64,000 nt of DNA. It comes from Aphrocallistes beatrix (lineage: Eukaryota; Porifera; Hexactinellida; Sceptrulophora; Aphrocallistidae). The notes beneath the pieces were generated by a model that was given only the letters and a program-made list of their open reading frames with translations, ran no database searches and was not told the DNA's origin. The stretch spans positions 744,001 through 808,000 of the forward strand of contig OY725497.1 in NCBI GenBank assembly GCA_963281255.1, written 5' to 3'. This document shows positions 42,282-52,939 of the stretch, piece by piece. The position numbers and the translations under genes are program-made. How positions within the stretch are numbered: the first letter of the stretch is position 1; each line of letters begins with the position of its first letter.

Positions 42282-43893
42282 TATGAGGAGAAGAGATTCA
42301 ATAAAATTATTCACTTTTAATTTGGAAAATAGTGTAGATTACAATATATAGGCTTTTATATGAGGATCCTATCATGATCTAGCTCAAGCTGATAAGAATT
42401 ACTTGTTGATGTAGTAGGTGCTGGTCGATGTTAAGGATTAGACCAGGGTAGATTACATTGCATGTGCTAATGGAGTTACAGGCATAATATCAAAGGAGAG
42501 GCGGCTGGAGGGCGCTCCTTTTGCAAATATAGAAACGGAAGGCGGAGAGATCTAACTGGTACAACCTCTAAAATGATACAAGCACAGGGCGTATCATTAG
42601 TGTTGTCAGGTAGAGAATTGCTTAGGTAGTCAACTATTGTATTATAACAACCATAAGTAGTCTCCATTTATTAGTTCAGTATTGCTTAGTATCCGGTTGA
42701 ACTTTGCAAAAAACGACTTAAAACCGTAGAATGCCCACTGGGGACACAGTGTCCCCGATATATCGCGGATGTTTCCCAGCCATTTTCTATGCAACTGAAG
42801 CCATGTAAATGCTGGGCATTCTACAGTTAATCTATTTATAGCTAAACTGAAATTCCATAATTTTTACTAACGCTGTAAACCTATTATTTCTTGTAAAATG
42901 AATGTCCGAGATCATGGTTTAGAGCTCCGTATGCAAGCCATTGGAATGCTAAATGCTTTAGGGTTTTGGCGTAAAGGGGAGTGGCAATCAACTCACCCGA
43001 TCTCAATCCTATCAAGAATCTATAGTCCATTTTAAAAGATAGTGTCAGTCAAATGGAGAATGTTACTAAAATGAACACCTGATTTTTGAAGTAAAAAGGC
43101 CTGGGCAAGCATTGATCCGAATATCTTAAATCTAGTCGCCAGTATGCCTAATCGTATTAAATCAGTAATACAGTAGATAGTAGATGAGATTACATAAATA
43201 AATAAAAATGTATACTACATGATATACATTTCTGGGTTTTAAATTCAACTATAATACCCGACAACACTTATGATACACTCTGTATGCATAGAATTCTCTA
43301 TACGTTATTATTCCATATTGGTCGAAAATGCTTACTCACCATAGATGATGTCATTGTCACCTCTCGTTTATTATGAATTTATCTTACATCCACATGGATT
43401 CGTGAAAGTAACCAATAATAGGCATTCATATGTTTCGTCAAGGTATTAAAATATATCATACTTCTCTCGAATTATCTCGAATTTAAGATCTGATACACAC
43501 TCGTGTCACGTGAAACACTCTTACAGTATGGCGCCCATGCGAACACAAAGTGTAGTCAGCCGCAAAGCGCGCTTGTTATTACAAAATTTGATAATCAAAA
43601 TGCTTACTCACCATGGATAATGCCATAATTATCACATTTTTCTTAATTCGACCTTTGCATTCAAGATTAAGGAAAAGTAGAGAATATTAGGTGCCTGTGC
43701 CCTGTAGGGTGTCTATAGTTACTAGTTCCACTAGAAATTTTTAAAATGCATACCAAATTTCGTAAGAACGCTAGGGTTCGCGTGATCATTTGCTGATCCA
43801 GAATCTTAATGGGAAAGGAATCGTGAGTATTACGGACGGGTCAGAAGCAGTAGTAAACATTGATTGATGAGCAACTAATCAATTGAAAGGTAC
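42282..43893. other. Intergenic between Reeler genes 1 and 2
   Basis: Besides the small inverted-repeat element, two near-identical minus-strand motifs (43340-43354 and 43612-43626) each show an ATG, a short frame and the donor ATGGTGAGTAAGCATTTT. A GCGCGCTTG motif lies at 43561-43576. Confidence 0.4.
42722..42826. mobile_element. Small TTAA-flanked inverted-repeat element
   Basis: GTAGAATGCCCA near the left end and TGGGCATTCTAC at the right end are inverted copies. TTAA lies on both sides (42718-42721 and 42827-42830), which would fit a piggyBac-like target. An internal palindrome GGGGACACAGTGTCCCC lies at 42740-42756. The outer 2-4 bases do not match well. Confidence 0.4.
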
Positions 43894-44529
43894 TTAGATA
43901 TTTAGAATTAGGAACAGGGACATCACAAACAAAACGATCAATATTAGAAGAGTGTTGAAGGTAATCATGTGGGAGCTTGAGCTTGAAGGGGTGCGAGGTA
44001 TTGATAAACTAGTTCCTTTAGTATTATTCCAGCTCGTGCCGTTTTCTGCAATGATTGAGAAGTAAAAGCTGACGTTATTAGTAGGAGTATAATCTGGAGA
44101 AGCCCAAACGGCCAATACAGTAGCATTTTCTAGAGCCAATGTATCATTAATCAAATTAGAATTCTTAAACGTATCTTCTGTTGAGCTGCATTCTTCGAAC
44201 AGAAAAAACTTTGCAGATAGTTTACTTTCAGTATCCAATTTAAATTTTCCGATAATAGCACCGATATCTTCAACTATAGCTTGAATGGTAAAATTATGAA
44301 TCTTAGAATTTCCCAAATTAAGTACCACAAGATACTCGGAATCTGGTTTGTAGGAAAATATATCGTTTCCTTCCCGTAGAGTTGCATTCAAATTAAACTG
44401 AGTATTGCTCTGTGATTCATAATCGGATTGACCAAGGGTACAATTATTCTGAGAGGTACAGATACCCACTAGGAGCAAACATGACAATAAAGAGAGCTGT
44501 AGGGAGATGATGAGAGGGAGGATAGTCAT
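43894..44529 (-). CDS. Reeler-domain secreted/GPI-anchored protein 2
   Basis: This is a 211-residue single-exon paralogue of the genes at 41640 and 46626. A signal peptide (about 1-24) is followed by a Reeler-like domain with SEYLVVLNLG, FTIQAIVEDIGAIIGKFKLD, the Cys-containing FEECSSTEDTFKNS, and TVLAVWASPDYTPTNNVSFYFSIIAENG. Several N-glycosylation sequons are visible. A Ser-rich stretch before a strongly hydrophobic C-terminus (about 190-211) fits a GPI signal or membrane anchor. A TATATAT element at 44560-44566 lies about 31 bp before the ATG. Sequence identity with its neighbours is low outside the core motifs, so the copies are old or fast-evolving. The ligand is unknown. Confidence 0.7.
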   Translation of the reverse strand: MTILPLIISLQLSLLSCLLLVGICTSQNNCTLGQSDYESQSNTQFNLNATLREGNDIFSYKPDSEYLVVLNLGNSKIHNFTIQAIVEDIGAIIGKFKLDTESKLSAKFFLFEECSSTEDTFKNSNLINDTLALENATVLAVWASPDYTPTNNVSFYFSIIAENGTSWNNTKGTSLSIPRTPSSSSSHMITFNTLLILIVLFVMSLFLILNI

Positions 44530-46625
44530 TCTAAAACTGAATTTAAAACTCCTCTTCAGTATATATGGATAAAATAGGCATATACATGGCTGTGTGTTAA
44601 TGCATATTATGGGAGATATACGTTTAATAACTAATAGAAGGAATACAAAAGCGTGTTTTTTTCGTAATCAAAGGCGTAACTTTCAAATTTCTTAAGATGT
44701 AATTATCAAGGAGTGAACCAGAATACCACATACTATGCAATCGTGTCTATTCAATAGAATTAGCGAGAATCGGTTATATATTCCAGGTTATTATATACGA
44801 GCAACTTACCACCAAGTCTAAAATTTCCCAACTACTATCATATGAAAACGTGTACTCAATCAGATGGTATCATAGTGTGTCACAACTCTACCACTTAGTG
44901 CCAATGCACACCATACCACACCAATCTTACTACTCATCGCATTTGCTAAATTCCTACACAATATGGTACAAGATTGTAGCATAACATATTGATGAATATC
45001 ACTGTTTTATTCAAACATCTTCAATGACAATACTTTATCTAGAACTCAACATTTGAAACAATTGTTTGATATGTAAAATGAGCAAAATCCTTTGCTAATA
45101 TAACCGAAATTTCACACCTGTAAAAAAACAAATTTTCACACCTTTACATTATACTAACGTACATACTACATGGCTTCAATCTCACCAGCAATTCACTGTA
45201 CGATACTGTAATAAACTGTGGTTGATACCTCAACTAACAATACAACACACATATGTTGATTAATATTCTCACAGTGTATACCAACCAAAAATCCGTATAT
45301 TTTCACAACTTTTGACGATTTTAAAAAAATATGCTAAATATTGGCTTTCAACGGTTCGTATCATAGGTAATAGATTCTGGATATAATTCGGAAAGAATAT
45401 TACAAATATTGAAGTGTTCAATCACTGTTGATTTATAAACAAGCGAAAATTATTATTAGTAATATTAGTATTATATTATTTGGTAGGAGAGACAACAAAG
45501 TGTCTGCATGCTGCACAGCGGAAGTGAGCGAATCGCGCTTGTATTTATAAAGCAGATAAATATACAGTAAAACAAGACTTAACCATTCTATATAAAGGTC
45601 CAATGTACAAAAAGCAAGCAATGTCACTTTCGCATCATTGGCATAGCTAAATAAAATTTGAAATAATCGCACATACCCATACAAATAAAGTTAGTTTAAG
45701 TATTGAGTTATCTAACCAACTAAGCCTTATATGAAAATCCCATCCAAAGGCATACTAAGATAGAATTGATCTAACTTCTCTGACATTTAGATCACTATTT
45801 ATCGCACGTATCGAGCGTAAATCTCGAATTACTCCAGATGAAGTCATTCATGTGGGCATTGATTGATAGATGCAAAAGGTGGCTGACTGAAGATACCTAA
45901 GCAGATCTGAGATTCAGAAGCCGGCTTGATTTGAATTAGAGAAATTTGAATCATAGAATGAGTTAGGAAGTATGAGTTGTGTCAAATTAACACGTTACTA
46001 AAGCTCAGGAAATATATTCACTTTGTAATCTTAGCGAAACCGGATTGACGCAACAATTAAATAAAAATTGGAATGGACATACATACTAACTGTTCCATTT
46101 TTGGCGGGACGTCCGCTTTTTCACTCTTCATATGAACATATTATTACCAGCGTTCCATTTTTTCATGGAATTTCTTCATATTGTCCCGCTTTATTTGATT
46201 CCATATATAATATTTTTTCTATTGCGTCCCGCCATGTCCCGCTTTCATCATGTCTCTAGTTGGCATGTATGAATGGACTAACGGAGAGTGCAAATGATCT
46301 CATTACAAATGATCAAAAGTGTTAAATAACCGGTAAAGTACACCAGAGTTATGGAAAATCATTTGTTTTGAGTCAAAATAATTTCGAATTAGCATACACG
46401 TGTTTTGTCATTTTTAGGTTTACACATCAAATGCATTGTTCAAATAAAGAGCTTCAAAAATATTTCTCTCTCTACCCTTATTATTCTAGATAGCTAATTG
46501 GATAATATTTTAGTTGTTATTTATGAATAAATTGACAATCAAGCAAATAACATAATAACTATGAAAAGTTTGAACTTCTAATGATTGAGCTTAATTAGTA
46601 GCGGGGGAAAGAAAATAATCAAGAT
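44530..46625. other. Intergenic with repeats
   Basis: No gene is supported. A diverged copy of the dispersed repeat of 28785-29000 lies at about 45110-45320, a GCG-rich motif copy at 45518-45543, and a small inverted-repeat element at 46078-46271. Confidence 0.45.
46078..46271. mobile_element. Probable small MITE with 13-bp inverted ends
   Basis: The left end CATACATACTAAC and the complement of the right end, CATACATGCCAAC, match at 11 of 13 bases. AATGGA flanks both ends (46072-46077 and 46272-46277). Internal GGCGGGACG and CGTCCCGCC are also inverted copies. Boundaries are approximate. Confidence 0.5.
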
Positions 46626-47246
46626 TTAGCAAGAGAGAATGAAAGCGAGCAGACAGAATGGCAGTATAAATAGGAGATTGGTGGAGGAACTAGGAACAGC
46701 ACTATTTCCAGGGCTGTTAACAACAAGACTCTCGCCTCTAACATTGCACCATCCGACGCCATTATCAACGAAACTGTAATGGAACGTCACATTATTGACA
46801 GGAGTTGAGTTCGGAGACATCCATAGTACCCTAACACCTCCACTCAGCTCAGTGATATTCTCAGGAAACATGTCAGTGAAGACATCAGATGGAGATGTGC
46901 AATTGTCCGTTTTGAAATAATTCTTACCTGGACCATCATCCAAAATGAAAAAGCCGAAGGGATCGATTGAATTATCAATCCTAGCCTGTACTAGGAATCC
47001 AGAGTAGGGCGTTTGAAGGTTAGACGGGGGGTAGGCCAATACTGAATATTGCCGCTGTTTCCAGTAAACTGGTTTAGGGTCTTCATTCACGTTTAGCTCA
47101 GTGTAGGTGAGGTTCATTTTGTAGGGAGACTCAGAGGGAAGTAAGGTAATGTTTAGTGGCGTTAAAGTACGGCATATCTGACTGTCAAGTTTGATACCAA
47201 TAACGCCAATAATTTGAATCAGAACAGAGACAAAGAGGAATAGCAT
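46626..47246 (-). CDS. Reeler-domain secreted/GPI-anchored protein 3
   Basis: This is a 206-residue single-exon protein starting at ATG 47246. The signal peptide is about residues 1-20. The Reeler-like domain shows QYSVLAYPPSNLQTPYSGFLVQARID, the Cys in TDNCTSPSDVF, VRVLWMSPNSTPVNNVTFHYSFVDN and a later Cys in GVGWCNVRG. The first Cys (ICRTL) could pair with DNC. The hydrophobic tail (about 188-206, LLFILPFCLLAFILSC) suggests GPI anchoring. It has the same layout as its two neighbours, all on the minus strand over 5.6 kb, which points to a tandem array. The SGFLVQAR motif is the closest to the classical Reeler consensus of the three. Confidence 0.75.
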   Translation of the reverse strand: MLFLFVSVLIQIIGVIGIKLDSQICRTLTPLNITLLPSESPYKMNLTYTELNVNEDPKPVYWKQRQYSVLAYPPSNLQTPYSGFLVQARIDNSIDPFGFFILDDGPGKNYFKTDNCTSPSDVFTDMFPENITELSGGVRVLWMSPNSTPVNNVTFHYSFVDNGVGWCNVRGESLVVNSPGNSAVPSSSTNLLFILPFCLLAFILSC

Positions 47247-48524
47247 ATCGATTCTGAATAGTTATTAGTTAGAGTTTAAATGAAAAATGGGAAAATATTT
47301 AGGTTATGAGCTATATATTGAAACAGGTATCTAGTATAACTACTAAATAACATTATTGAAGTCATATTATTAAATTAGTAATTGCTCTGCATTGATAAGG
47401 GTACTCCGGCTATTTATAATATTCATTTTAAATTTTTTTCTAAAATGTAAAAAAAAGCTCTAAATGTGTCAAGATACAAAAGAAATAAAATTTTGGTGTG
47501 CATTATTTAAATTCTTTGAAATACGTATGTTGGTTATTTTAGAAAGTTTTATTCATTGAATTTCTAATTATATAAGTTGACGATGACGTCATAATTCCAT
47601 GATGAGTCGACATTTTCGTCTGAGCTCAGAACTTAGTGGAGCCATAGCCAAAAGACCCGTAAGTAATAGTAAGGATGTGATCCTGCTATTTATTTTCACA
47701 AAATATCCCAATTCCCTGTATGCATGCAACTTTTTACTTTTGACCTTTACTTTAAAAACTTTTAATATACTCGGAGAAGCCTGGGCGGTTATTAATGTTT
47801 AGCCTCATTTACCATCTGATGAAAAAATAATATTTCAGATATAGGAGACTTCTCAATGGATCCAGCCGCACGAATGAATGAATGAATGGATAAATGGTGC
47901 GAAGGAAGAATTTACAGTAGAACTTTCCTATGTGGTGTGTAAAAACATTTTAGCAACCACTCTGGGAAGGGAGAGGGGGCGATTATTGAGGGCGGCTACT
48001 ACTCGAGTATTTACGGTATTTAGAGAGAAGTTCACTATTCAATAAAATGCATAATAGTTAAATTAAATAATAAACTGACTATCGGGATCTGGTTGAGGGT
48101 TGATATCGTCTGGAGTCACTTGCGTGATTATAGAGTTGTCTGAGTTGCTCATATCAAGGTGTCGTCAATGTAGTTAAAAAATTAAAAAAAGTCGAGAGAT
48201 AGGTAGCGATAAAAAATTAAAAAATAAAATCTAATTACAGAAATAAATGTGATTAAGATATAGTATTTAAATTAAAATTAACTACGTATTAGTAGGATTG
48301 AAAACTTTACACGAGAACTCTCATATAAAAATTTGACCTACAATATCACAGGCTATTCAATTGGGATATACGCTGAGATTTGAGTTGAGAGCTCTGATGG
48401 TTAATCGCAATCGGAGAAACAGCAACAAATTAGCCCATAAATACCCCATGCATAAACCAATGATGATTAATTAGCTTAAATAACATTATTTGGAACACAT
48501 TCGACAAATCAAATCCAACCCTTG
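47247..48524. other. Intergenic, one weak exon candidate
   Basis: No gene is established. A plus-strand ATG frame at 47599-47658 ends at a consensus donor (CCC|GTAAGTAAT). The next acceptor I see (TTTCAG, ending near 47839) leads to an early stop in phase 0. Confidence 0.3.
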
Positions 48525-51500
48525 CTACCGATCAATCTCTCCGAACACGATATCTTGCGTCCCTATGATGGCCACCACGTCTGCTAGCATGTGGCCCTTG
48601 GACATCATGTCCAGTCCCGCCAGGTGGTAGAACCCAGGAGCTCGTATCTTGCACCTGTACGGCCGTGAGGAGCCGTCCGATACGAGGTAGACGCCGAACT
48701 CTCCCTTCGGGGCCTCGATAGCGGTGTAGGTGTGTCCAGGCGGGACCTGGTAGCCTTGCGTGAAGAGTTTGAAGTGGTGGATGAGCGCTTCCATTGAACT
48801 CTTCATCTCTGATCGCTTGGGAGGTGTTATCTTCGCATCGTCCACCTTCACATCTCCGTCTGGCATCTGGTTGAGACACTGGTGGATGATTCTCAAACTC
48901 TGTCTCATCTCTTCCACCCGGCATAGATAACGGTCGTAGCAATCTCCGTTCTGTCCGATAGGAACGTCGAAATCCATGAGATGGTACGCGTCGTACGGCT
49001 GCACCTTCCTCAAGTCCCACTTGATGCCGGACGCCCTCAGCATCACACCGGTGAAGCCGTAGTCCAGCGCTTGCTCGGCGGTCACGACGCCGATGTCCAC
49101 CACTCTCTGCTTCCAGATGCGGTTATTGGTTACCAGCACTTCGACCTGGAGCAGGACAAGGATGGAATCGTATTTCTAGCATCATAGTGACTCCATAGCA
49201 AATCTATACTACGCTACTTGTGGTTAGGGGGAGCGGCCCCTCTCACTTTTCAAACGCTTATCTATAATTTTGATAATCTATGCTTCATATCCTGAAAAAT
49301 ATCAACAGTAAGCTATATTAATATACAATTTTTCTCCATGGGTGACAAAAATAGTTGTCACTTTAAGCCAGCGGTGGGCAACCTGGGGCCCGCGAGACCA
49401 AATTTGATGGCCCGCGACTCTTTCGAAACACTCTATTATGAGCCCGCGTGTTAGTGATTGTAATACAAAATGGGGCCGCCTAATTTTGGTGTGAAATTGA
49501 TGTGAATATCAATATATTTTCCACAATAATTATATAATGGTTCAATTTATTTACTTATTTTTGCTTTTATAAGTATAATTTTAGTTATTACATTGCTTCC
49601 ATATACTTGTAGGTTTCTAATGTCAGTTCTTGCTACGACCATGGTGGTGTGACCGTAACAAGAACTGACAGATTTGGGGCCCGCAAGACCCAATTGTGGC
49701 CCACTTAAGGATTAAGGTTGCCCGCCACTGCTTTAAGCATACCACTTTTGATAGGCAAATGGTAATTGATCGCCATATGCAATTCAGTTCTATGAAAGGA
49801 TTGTAGAGAATTACTACACAGCTTCCAGGATAGCAGTACGACGGTGTTTGAATACCTAGAATTCCCAAATTTTCTTCTAGGGGCAGGCCCCCAGGCGCCC
49901 GTTACCATCGCTCGCTCTGCGTGCCTATCATATTTTATGAACTCTTCTGATGTCGCCCTGATTCTTTGGGAGCTTCCTATCCACATGTCAATACATCCAA
50001 TTATGCATATATATACCCCAGACAAGATGGAGTTTCTCGAAATAATAATATTAGGGGCACACACTACATACCAATTATCAATGTAATAGATAAATTGTTT
50101 GATATCACAGATCATGCGTAAGGATAGACAAGTATACAATATCATCATTAGAGCATCTCCCTATGAGAACAGTACTAACAAGCAGGGTATTATACAGCCT
50201 TCCAGAGATACGCTCCTAATCTAAAATTTCTAAATTTTCATACGCCTAAATCACTAAATAACATTATAATATTGGCTAAATTGGGTATTTTTCTGAATTT
50301 TTACGCTCCTAAACACATTGCGGCTTAAAATCATACGCCTAAAGGAGCGTCTCGCGCTCCTAGATAATCCCTTGCTAACAAGTGAGGTATAGAACAAATG
50401 TTTGGTGCATTTAGTTCCATATAACAATTGATAATAACAATACGTTACATCAGTGTTTGAAACCCTGCGGTCCATTTAGTGGTCCACAGGATTCGAAATT
50501 TTGTGTTACAGTTGATAAGAGGAGGTCCACAAAAGATAGGAAAATTGCTATTGGTCCACAGTCAAAAAAGGTTGAAAACTGCTGCGTTACATTATTGAGA
50601 TTGAGCTGACAATATAAAGTAAATACTACGAACAAACCTCATCAATTCGCTCAGAGAAGTGTCGGATAAAATCGTAAATATCATCCATCAGTCCAATCGG
50701 CATATCCTGAGCCACTCCTCCGGGCCGGATATAGGCGGCGTGCAATCTGGCGCCCGACACTCGCTCATAGAACTCCATCAGCTTCTCTCGCTCCTCGAAG
50801 AGCCACAAGAAGGGAGTGATGGCGCCCACGTCAAGAATGTGGCTGCCCAGAGCCATGAGGTGATTCAGGATGCGTGTAATCTCTGCGAACATTGTGCGGA
50901 TGTACTTGGCTCTGATGGGAATGTCAATTCCGAGCAACTTCTCAACTGCCAGGGAATAGCACTGCTCGTTACACATCATGCTGACATAGTCTAGCCGGTC
51001 GAAGTATGGGAGAGCTTGAGTGTATGTCTTGTACTCGATCAGCTTCTCAGTGCCTCGGTGGAGGAGGCCGATGTGTGGATCACACTTCCGAACAGTCTGA
51101 AAGAAATTGAGATACAGCAGTACGGTTAGAGGAATAAAACGTGAGGCGCATTTCACTTGAAATTTGCTAGTCAATGGCGAATTGATATATAGTTACAAAA
51201 CTATCATCATGATCTTCTACTTGAGTTCTCCTCTAAGTTCTATTTGAGAGGTAAACAACAGATATCCATGGTTCGAATTGTATTTGTGTAAAAGGCAAAA
51301 AAATCAAAAAGAAGGGCTTGTCCGGGAGTTGAACCCGGGACCTCTCGCACCCTAAGCGAGAATCATACCACTAGACCAACAAGCCAATAGGTTGAAAAAT
51401 GGTGAAAAAAACTTAAAATACAATTTGAAACAGCTTACCTCGCCTTCAATCTCCATTATCAACCTCAGTACACCGTGAGCAGCTGGATGTTGGGGACCAA

Positions 51501-51852
51501 AATTGATGGTGAGTGTAGAAAGGACAATATCTGGAAAGTCCTCCGCGTCTCTATCCCACTTCCAAGTATCTTCGTTTGGATACATAACGCTACTCTTGGA
51601 CACGTCAACTCCATCTTCAAGAATCTCAACATCTTCAAAGCCTTCTATGTTCTTTCCTTTAGACAGGGGGCGCGGTTTTAGTTTGAGGTCGGGTAGGTTG
51701 TGGGGTTTGCCCGCTGGATCAGATTTTAGTAGGAAGCGAGAAGATGAAATAGAACGAGAGAAGGGAGAAGTGTGATTTGTTGGAGTTAGATATCTTGCCA
51801 CGAGAGCTGACCGAGTATTTAGACGCAAACAGCGAAAAATACGGACTGCCAT
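48525..51852 (-). CDS. NDUFS2: NDUFS2, complex I 49-kDa subunit
   Basis: Three exons: 51852-51439, 51096-50638 and 49145-48525. All junctions are phase 0 and GT-AG, giving about 497 residues. The first 40 residues are rich in Arg and Ser ([14 protein letters not shown]), a mitochondrial presequence. The core follows NDUFS2 closely: [101 protein letters not shown] blocks and the C-terminal [12 protein letters not shown]. It forms the quinone site of respiratory complex I with NDUFS7. Intron 1 (342 bp) contains a tRNA-Pro gene on the same strand. Intron 2 (1492 bp) contains three hAT-type MITEs. Confidence 0.96.
49369..49730. mobile_element. hAT-type MITE in NDUFS2 intron 2
   Basis: The ends CAGCGGTGGGCAACC and (complement) CAGTGGCGGGCAACC match at 13 of 15 bases. 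The 8-bp duplication CTTTAAGC is exact at 49361-49368 and 49731-49738. GGGGCCCGC motifs repeat inside both ends. An internal hairpin (TGTCAGTTCTTG / CAAGAACTGACA) spans about 49621-49671. It is 362 bp and non-coding. Confidence 0.92.
50183..50374. mobile_element. hAT-like MITE in NDUFS2 intron 2
   Basis: It is flanked by the exact 8-bp repeat CTAACAAG (50175-50182 and 50375-50382). The ends CAGGGTATTAT and (complement) CAAGGGATTAT are similar. ACGCTCCTAA-type motifs recur inside in both orientations. It is 192 bp and non-coding. Confidence 0.82.
50451..50584. mobile_element. Short hAT-like MITE in NDUFS2 intron 2
   Basis: It is flanked by the exact 8-bp repeat CGTTACAT (50443-50450 and 50585-50592). 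The ends CAGTGTTTGAAACC and (complement) CAGCAGTTTTCAACC are related. GGTCCAC repeats lie inside. It is 134 bp and non-coding. It ends 54 bp before the exon 2 donor. Confidence 0.82.
51314..51385 (-). tRNA. tRNA-Pro (anticodon AGG)
   Basis: This is a 72-nt cloverleaf on the minus strand. The acceptor stem GGCTTGT pairs with ACAAGCC, followed by a C discriminator at 51314. The A box is TGGTCTAGTGGT. The anticodon arm is CTCGC-TTAGGGT-GCGAG, so the anticodon is AGG, reading CCU as proline after A34 deamination. The T arm is CCGGG-TTCAACT-CCCGG and includes the B box GGTTCAACTCC. There is no intron and no encoded CCA. The gene lies inside NDUFS2 intron 1 in the host orientation, 53 bp from the exon 1 donor. 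All stems pair fully, so it looks functional. Confidence 0.95.
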
Positions 51853-52939
51853 ATCACATGCTAATTAGAGAATAGATCAGAGGATTAATCCTTAATTAAA
51901 TATCAACCCAAATCAGGGTTGTCAGATTTCAGTTACTGAACAAAACCCGGAATTTTTTTCGTTTGTTTTCTATGCTCACATAAGATCTATGATCCAAAAA
52001 ATAGCATAAGTGCAAACTGTACAAACCAAACTTGTAAATTGAGTCTTGGTGCCATAGGTCGTATTTTGCTACAGTCTAAACCGGTTTTTTCTTACACAGG
52101 GTTATCCTTACTAATCGGTTTATTCTTACCCTTATAGTGTAATAAATTCCAGGTTTACTAGTACATTCCATCGGTTTTTTATTACTCGCGGTTTATTCTT
52201 ATAATCGGTTTATTATTACATCATTTTATCCTTACATTGGTTTATTATTACATCATTTTATCCTTACTTCGGTTTATTCTTATTTCGGTTTATCCTACTT
52301 CGGTTTATCCTTACTTCGGTTTATTCTTACTATATTGATCTGAAAAGAAATAGTAAGAAAAACCGGTTTCGACTGTATCCCTAGAAAAATGTTAAAAACG
52401 CATATTGATTTAATTTTTTTGTGAAAGTGCGATTGTGCCCTGTAAATTTGTACTACTTGTATTTAAGTGTCAAATCTTTGGAACCAACTTTTCAACCCAT
52501 ATTTAAAATCTCGCAAAAATGATGACTCATCATTGCGCTTTCTGCGACTTCGTTTCTTCAATCAAGTTACAGATATATATATATATACTTAAATACACAT
52601 AAATCAAGTTAATTAACTTACTTCACTGGGTAGAATATGTTTATATCAAAGACAGCACACTTTATGACTTCACGGTCAAAAGTTTAACTAAAATGAGTAA
52701 GCAAAATCCTGGGTCTGATTTTGAGTGATAACTAGAAGCTAGAGATAATCTAAAATGATTCTTAATTATGCTCAATTCATGTTCAAAATATGTTCAAATT
52801 ATGTCCCCACACGCTTTCATGCAGACCATGGTCTAGGGTGCTTCAACTCTAATTATTTGGATATACAATATTTGTATCTTGTCGTAGTTGTGACATGTTC
52901 ATCAAATCACCAATATCACCAAACGAAATATCTAGTTTA
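51853..52939. other. Intergenic between NDUFS2 and the mariner element
   Basis: Apart from the MITE at 52072-52375, I see only AT-rich sequence and a short (TA)n run near 52571-52586. Confidence 0.4.
52072..52375. mobile_element. pogo/Tc1-like MITE filled with a 16-bp minisatellite
   Basis: The ends CAGTCTAAACCGGTTTTTTC and (complement) CAGTCGAAACCGGTTTTTCT match apart from small changes, and both are flanked by TA. Inside, CGGTTTATTCTTAC / CGGTTTATCCTTACTT units recur about ten times with variation (52110-52330). There is no coding capacity. Confidence 0.75.

Noticed and set aside
42476..42667. 63-codon minus-strand frame
   Set aside because: No domain, signal peptide or splice context; composition looks random.
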